A stretch of 64,000 nt of DNA, from the NCBI GenBank assembly GCA_015847255.1, contig JADLZK010005566.1:1-64000 (forward strand), written 5' to 3'. Positions within the stretch are counted from its first letter, which is position 1. The number at the start of each line of letters is the position of its first letter. The position numbers and the translations under genes are program-made. Of this stretch, positions 24,201-34,902 are shown one piece after another. The notes beneath the pieces were generated by a model. The model searched no databases. It had not been told where the DNA came from and worked only from the letters and a program-made list of their open reading frames with translations. The DNA comes from Hyparrhenia diplandra. Lineage: Eukaryota; Streptophyta; Magnoliopsida; Poales; Poaceae.

Positions 24201-26159
24201 GATAGTCGCCTCAAGCGGCCGTCCTTATCGTCGGACGAGGAACAGACGCCGTCCACCCTCCTAGGGAGCTAGCCCCTCGTCCATCCGCTAGGGTGCCCGC
24301 TCTCTCTAGCGTCTCGGCCGGCGATCGCTACCGCAGCGTCCCGGCACACCAACGACTTGGTTACAGCCATCGGGCATCGCCGCATGGTGGCCGCCGTTGT
24401 CACCATCCTCAGCCCCGTCCGGGTTGCCGCCCCCTGTCGACGATGACGGCTTCACACTCGTTCAGAGTCGCAGACGAGGATGCCGGCATACCCCGCCCCA
24501 CCCATGTCACCGACGTCCTGTGCCGCCGTTACTAGTCGGGCTATGCTTCAACTGCCTGGTCGGGGATCACGTCGCCGTCCGATGCTCCTCCCTACCCCGC
24601 TGCATCTTACGCCTCGGCACAAGGCACCGAGCGAGGGAAGCGCAAGCATCATCGCCTTCCCACAGTACCTCTCCTCGAGCCGTGCATAGGAGCCTCAAAG
24701 CTGCGCTTGAGGAGCCTCGACACATCGCTCAGGACTGCCGCAACGTCGACAACCGTAGCGATGGTCTCAATGCTCCAGGGGCAGCCGGGATGGTTCCGTT
24801 CTTCGTCGGACAAATCTTATATTCGGTGTTGGCCTTGCCCTAGCTCGAGCTCCCCCTCGATGGTGGTCAACATCGGCGTGAGCATCGCCGGCACACTCCA
24901 CAGACCCGCTCATGCTCGTGCTATGTGTGGGTGCGGGGCCTCTTACTCGGGTGGACCCAATGCGTGATGATTCGCGGCCTCCCTCGTCATGCGCTCGGCA
25001 ACCACCACCGGGCCTCTAGATTTCTGTTGGACGACTGTGTTCCTCTTAATTTACATCTTTTCTGCACCATCATTTCTGCCGGTGCCTTGTGTTAGTGTTT
25101 TACTTGTGTCATCTTCCCGGTAGCTCGCTATGGGAATTGGCGCAAGTCGTGTATAAACTTTCCCACTCCTCTTAATGAAGTACGAGCTAGGCTCGCTTTC
25201 GAAAAAAACCCCTCAAATTCTAGTGGCCAGTTCAGTTGACCCTTCTTTTCATATGGTGTATTTATGTAGTGGAACTGGATTCATTATGCTGTGGACTAGC
25301 TTATATTCTTTGTATCTTGCAGCGTGGACATACATGATAACTGGACGACATACAACCCCATCGTTTCCATGCTACCCATCTACAAGGAGCTCATTGGAGC
25401 TGGCCTAAAGGTCTGGGTCTTCAGGTAATTGATCAGCAAGCTGCCTGCATATCTCACCATGTAGTATGGCTTTCTTCAGAGACTTTGGTGTCAATTTTCT
25501 GTACAAGAAAATGAAATACATGCATGCCTTTTGATTTGCAGTGGTGACACGGACACTGCAGTGCCGCTGAGTGCGACCAGGCACTCTCTTGCTGCCCTGG
25601 GCCTTCCTGTTAAAACTAGCTGGTACCCCTGGTACATAGTCCCAACTGAGGTCAGTCAGTGTTGAGAACAGGCAAAAACACCATGCTTAATCCATTCTTG
25701 TACTCCTCCATTCTTGTACTCCACCTCTGAATCGTGAGTTATTTCTCACAGATACCGTGTGTATCCTTGTGCTCCATGGCCACTGTACACATATATATAC
25801 TTGCTATATGATCTACTATGATGATATATATGCAGGTTGGCGGCTGGAGCATGGAGTATGAAGGGCTGACATTCGTCACTGTCCGTGGCGCCGGGCACGA
25901 GGTTCCTCTGTACCGCCCAGAGCAGGCGCTCTTCCTGTTCAAGCAATTCCTGAAGGGCGAACCCATGCCAGCCGAGGTCAGTTTCTTCACTTTTGACACA
26001 TTGATCTAAGACATGCTTAACTTGCATTGTTCGTGGAATTTGTTAGCTAGCAACTGATGAGAGCACTGGTCTCTGAAAAACATGATGTTGATTTTTCAGG
26101 CAAAAAATGCGAGCCTCATCCTGCTTCCTAGTGAGAAGGCTCCAGCTAGCTCCTACTGA
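21208..26159 (+). CDS. SCPL-1: serine carboxypeptidase-like protein (S10 family), exon 5 frameshifted
   Basis: This is a plant serine carboxypeptidase, a secreted or vacuolar enzyme that removes C-terminal residues; some family members act as acyltransferases. I place ten exons: 21208-21610, 21687-21779, 21870-21962, 22055-22140, 22346-22611, 22722-22855, 25323-25424, 25542-25650, 25836-25976 and 26100-26159, all with GT-AG borders and matching phases. The product would be about 494 residues, typical for class II enzymes. The chosen ATG is followed by a hydrophobic signal peptide (LLLAIAVAGLLA). Visible motifs are NGGPGCSS (oxyanion hole), GESYGG with the catalytic Ser, SGDTD with the catalytic Asp and GAGHEVP with the catalytic His. 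Exon 5 reads correctly from VGNSLTDD to SGLK, but two extra A's at 22448-22451 then shift the frame, which resumes as VCPGTS. Without correction it stops at 22472. Intron 6 (2467 bp) holds a LINE-like insertion. Confidence 0.92.
22913..25208 (+). mobile_element. LINE-like retroelement inserted in SCPL-1 intron 6
   Basis: Intron 6 is 2467 bp here against 83 bp in SCPL-2, and the excess is one GC-rich block. It ends in CTCTTAATGAAGTACG, a short stem-like sequence and a poly-A run at about 25201-25208, the 3' design of grass L1-type LINEs. Near 24435-24590 the plus strand encodes DDDGFTLVQSRRR followed by CFNCLVGDHVAVRC, a CX2CX4HX4C zinc knuckle of gag/ORF1 proteins. Frames are broken elsewhere, and no reverse transcriptase is seen. 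The 5' boundary is approximate because I found no clear target duplication. The direction matches the host gene. Confidence 0.75.
24397..24843 (+). pseudogene. ORF1/gag-like fragment with CCHC zinc knuckle
   Basis: This open frame of about 149 codons carries DDDGFTLV followed some 35 residues later by CFNCLVGDHVAVRC, which fits the CX2CX4HX4C nucleic-acid-binding knuckle. The same order occurs in ORF1 of plant LINEs and related gag-like proteins. The surrounding frames are interrupted, so this is a remnant inside the intronic element and not a host exon. The minus-strand element near 3.3 kb shares the DDDGFTLV peptide. Confidence 0.65.
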
Positions 26160-26225
26160 TCGATCGAGCAGAAGATTATTCCAATGACGATCTTTGAGTA
26201 CTAATGTGGTGTGCTACGTACTATG

Positions 26226-26231
26226 AATAAA
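26226..26231 (+). terminator. Probable polyadenylation signal of SCPL-1
   Basis: AATAAA lies about 65 bp after the SCPL-1 stop codon at 26157-26159. The position and sequence fit a plant near-upstream poly-A element. The actual cleavage site cannot be seen. Confidence 0.5.
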
Positions 26232-27306
26232 AGCTGTTGAGATGTACGTGGAAAATAGCTTGTTTCTTCGGGAAACCTAAGATGAATGTGTACTAAACCG
26301 TTGGCCTTGGTGATGGATCTTTTGTTTCTCTGATGAAGCCTCTCTAGTAGAGTTCTTATGTATGCTGAGTTACGGAAGCAGTCAGTAACTATGGCGTTAC
26401 AGGCCGTACCTATGGATTTGTAGCAGAACTCTTTCTGCTTAATAAAAAAAACACTTTTAAGCGTTGTTAAAAAAAAAGTCATGTCAGAGTACTGTATGAA
26501 CCAAGATGGGCCGTTTGCAAGGCCATTTTTTGGTCCTTGATGCTAGGCCTTTTCTAGCTTCCGCTCCTCTTAATTAGTCTCGGCCCACCTCACTGGAACT
26601 TTGCAGCCCATATGGGCTTAGAACGGTCTATTTCAGAATTCAGAAGTGGTCGTGTAGATGGTTAGTAGTTTTCATATTTATTTTCTTCTCAAAAAAATAT
26701 AAAAACTGTGGGGACCTCCCCAGAGTCTTTTCGGTCAAAAAAAATATAAAAAACTTCTCTATTCGTGTTCATTTTTCTCAAAAACAACTTATCTTGGGGC
26801 GAAATGAAGCGAAGTTTGCTGCTATTAAGGGCGTATTTGAGACTGCGGTCTCCATTCCAGCTTCACCTTGCCAGACACCTCCAGCTTCTCAAACTCTTGC
26901 TCCATAAAAAAATGTGGAACTAGGGGCCAATTCAATTTTTTTTTCTAGAGGACCTAAAAAGGGTACATCAAATTTGTTCTTCTGTACTCATCACACATAA
27001 AGTTAGAGAAAATGTACTATGAAAACGTTTTTCACATGCGTGTCATAATCTATAAAGGGAAAAGTACCTCAAGTTTATGTGAGTGTTTAAGTATTGCTGC
27101 ATTTCACTAATTATGGACTTTCCAATTGGGAGTTGAAAATCATATATCCACCATTTTATTAAAGGATATATGCTTTAAGAAAAAATTATATATGTTTTTT
27201 TTTTTTTGTAAACAAGCCACAAATCCATGCAAGCACAAAGAAAATGTGCACCATTAGTGTAAATTCTGGCCAGTATAGTTATCTTTACCGTTAGTGTAAG
27301 TCTTCA

Positions 27307-27482
27307 TCTATGTTACACGAGTACGGGTACGGGTATCCGATACAATACGTATCGGATACGCGGATACGCACTTTCTTAAAAGAAAACCCACTAAAATGGT
27401 GTATCCGAGTACCCGTATCCGCGTATCCGACGAGTATCGGATACGGATACGTCACCTCCCTTGGAGTATCCGTGTAACATAG
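27307..27482. mobile_element. Small MITE with long inverted repeats
   Basis: The left end CTATGTTACACGAGTAC and the right end GTATCCGTGTAACATAG are inverted copies of each other. Inside, GGATACG and CGTATCC words are repeated in both orientations, so the element can fold into a long hairpin. GTCTTCA flanks it on both sides (27300-27306 and 27483-27489), a plausible target duplication of 7-8 bp that suggests a hAT-type origin. It has no coding capacity. Confidence 0.75.
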
Positions 27483-28675
27483 GTCTTCAGTGCACCATTA
27501 GTGCAGTATACCCAGACCGAGTATTATTTTTTTTTTTTTTTTTTTTGGGTGGACCGGACAGTGTTAGTTGGATCTGTAGGGGACAGGCCGAAAATAGCCT
27601 TGGGCCCTTTGTACACCACGCTGCATTGGGCCTTTTGTACCATGGTGAATCTCCAGCCACTGCAAGCCCATACATGAATCATGGATTCTTTGCTTTTTAA
27701 AAAATGATATAGGCGTAGAGAGGCCCATGCATGGTGCAGCAATCGCGGTCCCAGTATTGATGGCCAATGGGCTGTGCCGGCCCGATGGGCATTGTGCCTC
27801 GAAGGACCGCCATGCTTGTCGGGTAGTGCCTCCACAGGCTTCATGCCTGGCCTTCGGCGTTAGAGGCCCCGGAGTCCGGGTTTCCATGTATGCTCATTTC
27901 CTCATCAGTGGGCTTAGAAGAAGGCCGGTCGGCCAGACGATAGGGATGGTGGGAAGGTTCTGATAGTGTGGGACGCGACCGAGCCGGGTCAGGGAGGGGC
28001 ACCCATGGCCACGAGGGGGGGCAAGAGGGGAAGGAATTCACCGTGGGCGGTAGGTTCTTGTTGTAGCACGTTATCGGCCTCCCTACCTAAATGATTTAAA
28101 AAAACTTACAAAACCGAAACAATGTGACATGACATGTTTAAAATAGAGGACACGAATTTTTTTACATAGCCTATTACACCCTAGGTAGTCTTTTTTTGCT
28201 GGAGTTTATTTTTAAACAATAGTTAAGTTACTGAACTTGGAATTTTTAGAGGTGCTCTAAGTATACTCAACCTCTAAACAGTTGTTACCTATGTGGTTAT
28301 GTGCCCTTCTAGTGTGTTCTTGTGTCTGTACGTTGTCGCTATACATTTTCGTTGAAAAGTAAAACATGTTGGTCTTTGCTCCACAAAAAAAAAGAGTAAA
28401 ACATTTGGTCATATCAACTAGTCCCATTATGGAGTACCGTGCTAGTATACTATGACAACGAAATAGTGCTACTACGGTGTGCCACTCCAGGCCCCGGACG
28501 CTGATGGGTCCCTCCTAATGTAGTACTGTGGATATTAGAATATTATTAGTTTATTTACGTGTCTAATTAAAGATCATGAAGGCAACATCGCTAACTTGAG
28601 GCTAATAATAGAACCGACTTGCTGGCTGTAAGATTTTTTATAGCCTTCTCTCAACTGACTTGTAGAGTAGTGTAA

Positions 28676-29313
28676 GGGCACTCACAGTGCAGATTCTACG
28701 GTAGAGTCCATAGCTATTAATTACATTGCCATGTAGACAATTTGCTGATGTGGCATGTCATTTATTGATGAGAGAGATGAAAAAACGAAGAAACGACGTC
28801 TTATTTAGACGCGGCGTCTACGCTGATATCGAGACGGAAGAAACGAGTCTGACACCGCGTTGCGGGAGATCGGTCGTTTCTTCCCGGCGTCCTCAGATCT
28901 GGTGCGGCCAAATCCTTCCCCAGCCAGCGCTCTTGTCCCCGCCCCTTCTTACGCACGACGCCCGGCGGCAGACACGTGAGAGGAGGCGTGGGCGAAGCGT
29001 CGGCGACAGAATCGAGCACAAGTGGCTAGTCGCCGCCCGCGGACATCCATGCGGCGCCGTCGGTTTTGGCGAAAGATGCCATACGCCACCCGCGCCTTGA
29101 GGGCCTCCATTGGACAAGGTGGACGGCCGCGACGGGAGAGCGGCGCGGCCGGCGCCGGAGCCATCCGCACCCTGGGAAGAGAACATGCAGGCGGCGGCTA
29201 TTTTTGGAAGCACCAGGGGTGTGCGGTTATTTTTGGAGCAGAGGATCCGGGAGAGAGAAGTGACGAATGATTGGAAGACTCCATGACAAAAGAGTCAGTA
29301 TTGTGAGTGCTCC
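28676..29313. mobile_element. TIR element carrying GC-rich coding-like DNA
   Basis: GGGCACTCACAGTGC at the left and TTGTGAGTGCTCC at the right are imperfect inverted termini. They enclose a short AT-rich subterminal zone and a GC-rich core at about 28850-29260. Such Pack-type elements are common in rice. The core is open in several frames on both strands, but no protein family is recognised. A clean target duplication was not found, so the exact ends are uncertain. Confidence 0.5.
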
Positions 29314-30037
29314 AAACTCTTCATTATTAATTTACGGGCTACTCATCCCTCTCACAAAATTTATTGGTTATTGTGCCTAAGCTGTGTACAACCTGCATTG
29401 TGCCCTCCTCTCTCTATTTATCTAAAGCACATCAGTATTTAGCCAGCTTATAGTCTATCATTATACTTGCTCAACCTAGGTGGCGTCCTACCAGGCCCAG
29501 GGACGCGACAGGCTACAGGCTGATGTTTTGGCTTCAAGCTTTCAACGGGGCACCATTATATCTGCGTACACGTTCGATCTTTCCAAGTTTAGATTATCCG
29601 CCCTAGACCCTAGCTAGGCCAGAAGACACCATCACCGGCTGGCCGCCTCGCTGCTCACGAGTCGACCTTTTAATCTCTCAGTGGAAGAATCAATTGATCT
29701 TTTAGGGTACACCGGTCTTAAAAAACTGGACCCTTAGACGTGCAGACAACCCTCTGAAGCTTTGTGTTTTAAGAAGGAAACCTTTTAGAAAACCCTACGA
29801 ACCCTATATCTTGCCCACATACAGGGGCTTGTAACCCTTTGAGTGGGCCGATTGTATTCTAACCAATGCTCGATTGTATTCTAACCAATGCTTTGGCAAA
29901 GCAGGGCAGGAGAGGCGATTTTTTCCTCGAGCAAAGCCTAAATCTCCTCTGAGGGGTGTTGGCCCAAAGCCGGCAAGGTGCCACAGGAGCGCTAGACCAT
30001 ATATGACGATTTTTGTTTTTGACAGATTATGTGAAAA
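29314..30037. other. Intergenic DNA, no recognised gene
   Basis: I see no gene here. A 23-bp direct duplication (TTGTATTCTAACCAATGCT) occurs at about 29848 and 29874. The remainder is ordinary intergenic sequence. Confidence 0.5.
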
Positions 30038-30866
30038 CACTACTACTCAGCTGAACTTCTGTGGGCGTTTTTTTTGTTTTCCGTGGCGGTTTTACAACCG
30101 CCACGCAACTAGGGTCACGAAAATCGTCGGATTAAGCGTGGCAGTTATTTTGATGTCAAAAACCGCCATGGTAAATATTAACAAAAACCGCCAAGGTTAA
30201 TACAAAAAAAATAAAAAAAACAAAAAAAAAAAATCCAGATCCAGGCCCAAACGGGCAGATGCAGGCTTCTGCCAGCCAGGGATCCGGGGGCCGCTGAGGC
30301 AGCGCCCGCCGGGAGGAGCTGGGAGCCACGCACCACGAGATCCGCCCGCTAGTTTGCCTGGCCACGCGCGCCGCCGCTTGAGATCCACCGCGTCCTCGGC
30401 GCTGCGCCCTTGCCCACCGCGTCTGGCCGGCCGCCAACGCCCTTGGCCGCCCGCGCTCTTGGCCAAGCCCGCAAGGCTCCACCGCCCGCCGAGAGGCGAG
30501 GGGGAGGGCCCGCCACTCCTTGGTAAGCCTCTCCGCCCCGTGCTGGGAAGGGGAGGGCCCCGCCACGCCCTTGGTCGCCCTTTGGTCACCGAGATGGGAG
30601 GGAGACGAGATGGAGAAAGAGAGGAAGGGAGTGAGTGCGGCTGAAAGAAATTAGAGATGGGTTAGGGTTTGCTTCCGTTATTATATAATGGGGAAGTGGA
30701 AGTCGGGCCATAATGGGCTTGCTCGCTAGGGTTTGCTTGTTAGGCTGGGTCTCATTTACCATGGCACGGTTAATTGATTTACTTGTGGCCGCCACGGTTA
30801 TAAAAAAAAATAACCGCCCACGGTTAATCGTTTGAAGTGCCTTGTAAAATCAATTTTGTAGTTGTG
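30038..30866. mobile_element. Non-autonomous CACTA element with AACCGCCACGG-type subterminal repeats
   Basis: The left end is CACTACTAC. The right end reads GTAGTTGTG, whose complement CACAACTAC matches it at eight of nine positions. AAA flanks both sides, fitting the 3-bp CACTA target duplication. Near both ends the words ACCGCCACG and CGTGGCGGT recur in both orientations. The core (30240-30650) is GC-rich and open in several frames without a recognisable product. The element at 36920-39168 shares the subterminal words. Confidence 0.62.
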
Positions 30867-33302
30867 AAAGCTATTAGATAAGATTGATGCTCATGCCATT
30901 ATCGACGACATTGCATCAAAGATTGTTAGAAGAAAATTTTAAGGTACATTTAATATTATAATTTCTTTGTACCAATATTGCTTTCATGTTGAATGTAGAA
31001 AATAAATTTAGTTATTTTGGGTATTTTTATCATACTTAAAAGGGCCGGAGTTTTGATTGGGCTCTAGGTCCTGAAAACGCTGTTCAAAAAATATATTATG
31101 ATTTATGTATCATTAATTATAATATTAAAATTTTCATAAATAGAAGGTTTTAATAATTTAAATTATCATAAATATAAGTTTCAAAATCATCATAAACTAA
31201 ATTAGCCCCTTTATGATTATCCAAATAGATAAATTTTAAATAATTTAAACGAGATACATTAAAACAATTATTGCTTTGTTAATTATTCATAAATATGGGT
31301 TTTGTTAGATGGTACTTTACTTTGTTCTTCGTAGATATAGATAATGTAAGATGTTTCATAGTTTTGTGTATATAGTTCTTCGTTGATGGATTTGAATACA
31401 TTCGTTTAGCATCCATAATATTCAGAAATACGAATATGGATTACTAAGTAGATACGTATATATGATGTTTAGACACCTGATGGATTGATGTCTTTGAATT
31501 ATACACGACGCTACGAATCATTGTTGTCCTTTGTTTGAGATTTGTCGTTTTCTAAGGCCCTGGCCCCTACTGATATTGTGTACTACAGTATCTTGCAAAA
31601 GTTGAGAAATAAATTTGATGCTGTCCATTTTATTGCTTCACATGTGTCGTTATCTAATCTTACTATTGTAGAAAATGAAACGACATATACCAATCAATCT
31701 GTCCTTTGTTTTAAATAAAGTCTTCACTATCTACTAGTCCTATACTGTAGAGAAACTATTGTCACACTAAAGTTTTGTCGTTTTGTAATCCTATATACTC
31801 CTGTACAAAATGTTTGGTAGAGATGTTTATTTGCACTTTGGTTCTATGCTCATCTGTCGCCTCAATGTCATGGTCCTCCCTCCACCTTTTCTTATTCCAC
31901 ACCTAGCTCCCAATTTAAGTGTCTTTAATTTTGAAATGTTAGTCCAATTTGAAATTGGTACATGATGTTTTATGTGTGTGTTGTGTGGGTTAAGTTTCAC
32001 CTTTGTTGTCGACGGTGGTTTTGATAGTCCATATCACCAATCTACCTCGAAAGCATGGACCAAAGAGTGTGGAAGTTGTTGATAGTATATGGTGTATTTA
32101 CTTGTTCATTTTTTAGATAGTGGCAACATTTTGCAAATTCATTATTACTTCAAAAAAATTGCATTAGATTTTTCATCGCCAATTCTTCTAAACCCGATTG
32201 TGATAAGTTTTAACTGCTAGTTTGTAAGTAGCAGGTAGTATAGGCATAGTGGTACGTTGTTGGAATAGGTGGCAAAAATATTAATCATCAAGCACGGCTC
32301 CTGCCATGAGTTGGCATAGAAAATTCAAGTGGCCTTCACCACTAATTCTAGCTAAAATTAAACTACCGGTGATAGTTATTTTCACCACCGGTTTAGTGAA
32401 AATGTGTACAATAGAAAACAATCACACACTTCAGCAACTATAGCACCCTAGATTCCCATGGCTTTATTTTCGTCTCTCAGCACAGAAGTCCCTGATTAGT
32501 GTCGTTATCATGCTTTCCATCTGTCATGCCCAGCCTACTCCAGATTCCTTGGTGATCTAGGAATAGGTTGCTTATTTGATCACGGTACGTTCCTGCCTTA
32601 ATATCAGTGTACCAACTATCATAAAGGGCAAGAGAGTTGGGTGACATGAAAAGACTTTTCGTCATCAAGTTTCCTTGAGATGTCAATTCCCAATCATTTT
32701 CAATGTTGATAGATAGGAACTCTAGTTAAGCTGCATGTGTGTGTTGTCAAGCTAGTAAGCTCACATGAAAGAACACCTGGGTGGCAGTTCCACCACAAGG
32801 CCCAACCAACTGAGGTACATCAGTTCACCTTTTTTTTTTCTATATAAATTTGGTCAAACTAAAAATATGATAAAATTATAATGTTTTCAGTATAGATCTA
32901 CTTGATTATTATTGAGTTTGATATTTCAAGCAATCAATATGCAAACGATGAAGTAGTTGAACTTTTATCGTCTACTATGCAAAAATTGGAGGCAACACGA
33001 AAATCCATCTTGCATTTCCAAATTAAGCAACTTCTACTACACAATATTTTTAATTTCTCACTTTTTTGAAAACGTTATTGATGATATATATATATATATC
33101 AGATCATATCATACATATGCACATGGGACCATATCACAGCTATGAGCAATAACCGATGCGATCGGCGGGGCACACTGTTTACAACAAACTCCAGGGACCA
33201 AACTATAGCTTTCTCCCAATTCTCTAAGTTCAATTATTTGCAAGCATACCAAACATACTCCGTACAATACAACAGATCACAAGCAACATATATAGCTAGT
33301 GC
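30867..33302. other. AT-rich intergenic DNA, no recognised gene
   Basis: This stretch is AT-rich, with only short, unremarkable open frames and a small (TA)n run near 33087. It lies downstream of the minus-strand patatin-like gene, so its right edge must hold that gene's 3' UTR. No clear poly-A signal stood out, and no repeat termini were recognised. Confidence 0.5.
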
Positions 33303-34814
33303 CTAGTAGGAGTTGAGGTTGTTCTGGCGTAGCCTCCGCTCGCCGGAGAGCATCTTGGCGAAGCGTGCAAGCGCGTCCTCGTTGGTGCCCTCGCCGGCGA
33401 CGGGCCTGTACACCCCCGTGTCGATGTTCACTCGCCACCGGCTTCTTCAGAAGCTCCTTTCCTATCCCAATCAGTGTCTCCATGTTCTCCTTGGTCGCAA
33501 TGTCCACCGACGACGCATGGCCCGTCAGAGAATCATCCTACATACAATATTATTTCTTCAAATGAACTACTGCTAATATAATGATTAAGCCATTTACACA
33601 TAGATGCTCTCGGTAAATTTTAGTTACCTGAATGCGGAGGTAATTCTTCTCGCAATGGAGGGCTTCGAAGAGCACGGCGGCATGGATGTCGACCATGTCG
33701 GCACTGGCGTGCGAGAAGATGTCGATGATGGGGTGAACCCACCCTCGTAGAGCCACTGGATGAGGCCCCACTTGGCGCACTGCGGCGCAGTGTACTTCTC
33801 GGCGAGCTTGGCGGAGCCGGTGCCGACGGAGATGACGAGGTAGTTCTGGTACTCGGTGGGCTTGCCGGGGTTGAAGTCGGGGTTCCGGCGGAGCACCTCC
33901 TTGGTGAGCATGGACATGGCGATCATGGTGGGGTTGTTGGCCGCCACGCCGCCGTCGACGAGGTGGTACTCCCTCGGCGGCCGCGCGTCGCCGGCGCCGG
34001 GCTCCGTCGTGAAGTAGTGCGCCGGGAAGTAGGTCGGCGCCGCCGACGTGCTGATGCAGATGTCGGAGAGGTGCGCGTTCTTGAGCGCGTCCGTCTTGGC
34101 CTCGTACGTGGAGAAGATGATGGGCTGCAGGACCTTGACGTCGAACGCCGGCACGACGATGTTGGTCACCGTGTCCGCGATCCGCACGTCGTGGGTCAGG
34201 CTCTTGATCTTGTCGTGCAGGAACACGCCGTCGTACTTGGGTCCCCTCATCGTGCCGATCAGGTTCGCCACCGACGTCAGCCACCCGGGCCTGAAAGCAG
34301 CAACAGATCATCATCTACAATCAACGTCTGAAGATGCAAGGTGATCGTCGGAAAATGGCGCCGGCGAGCTGACGTTAGTACGTACTTTCTCTGTGGGAAG
34401 ATCTTGGGGCCGTTCTCGAGGTAGAAGGTGGTGAGGTCCTTGGCGGCGAACAGTGGCCGCCGGTTCTCGTCCGGCGCCGCCAGCATCGACGTGAGCAGCG
34501 CGCCGGTGCTCGTCCCGGCGATCACGTCGAAGTAGTCGGCGATGCGTGCGTCCGGCCCGTCCAGCTCCTGCGTTCAAATTAACCACGCACGTACAAACAG
34601 TGGTCATTAACCCGTTCCGTGCTGTGACCGTGACGTTCATCATAGATAGTATATATACCTGGAGCTTGGCCTCGAGGCATGTGATGATGGTGGCAGGGAT
34701 GAGTCCCCGGATGCCGCCGCCATCGACGCTCAGCACCGTGATGAGCCTCCCCTGCGAGGGCGGTGGCTGCGGCACCGTCGTGTCGGCGGTGGCGTCCGTG
34801 CCGTTGCTGGCCAT
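33303..34814 (-). CDS. Patatin-like phospholipase, four exons, two frame-breaking indels
   Basis: Patatin-like proteins are lipid acyl hydrolases with a Ser-Asp dyad that release fatty acids from galactolipids and phospholipids; several are wound- or pathogen-induced. On the minus strand I place exons at 34814-34659, 34567-34386, 34290-33628 and 33537-33303, all with GT-AG borders. The start codon precedes a short Ser/Thr/Pro-rich N-terminus with no obvious signal peptide. Visible motifs are DGGGIRG (oxyanion hole), GTSTG with the catalytic Ser, and DGGVAANNP with the catalytic Asp. The protein would be about 411 residues, normal for the family, ending in NNLNSY. One base is missing in a C run at about 33730 after EGGFTP. 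A net +1/-2 change lies at about 33432 after KKPVA. Reading on either side of both breaks follows the family, so this is a recent pseudogene or a sequence with indel errors. Confidence 0.92.
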
Positions 34815-34888
34815 TGTGACTGAACTGCTAGCACCTCCTCGGATCTTGTGCTCGCGATCTGAAGCTCAGCTAGGCGATGGAGCTGGAC

Positions 34889-34902
34889 TGTTTATATATA
34901 GA
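34889..34902 (-). promoter_or_regulatory. TATA box of the patatin-like gene
   Basis: The minus strand reads CTATATATAAACAG about 80 bp upstream of the start codon at 34814. Position and sequence fit a core promoter with a short 5' UTR. Confidence 0.65.
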
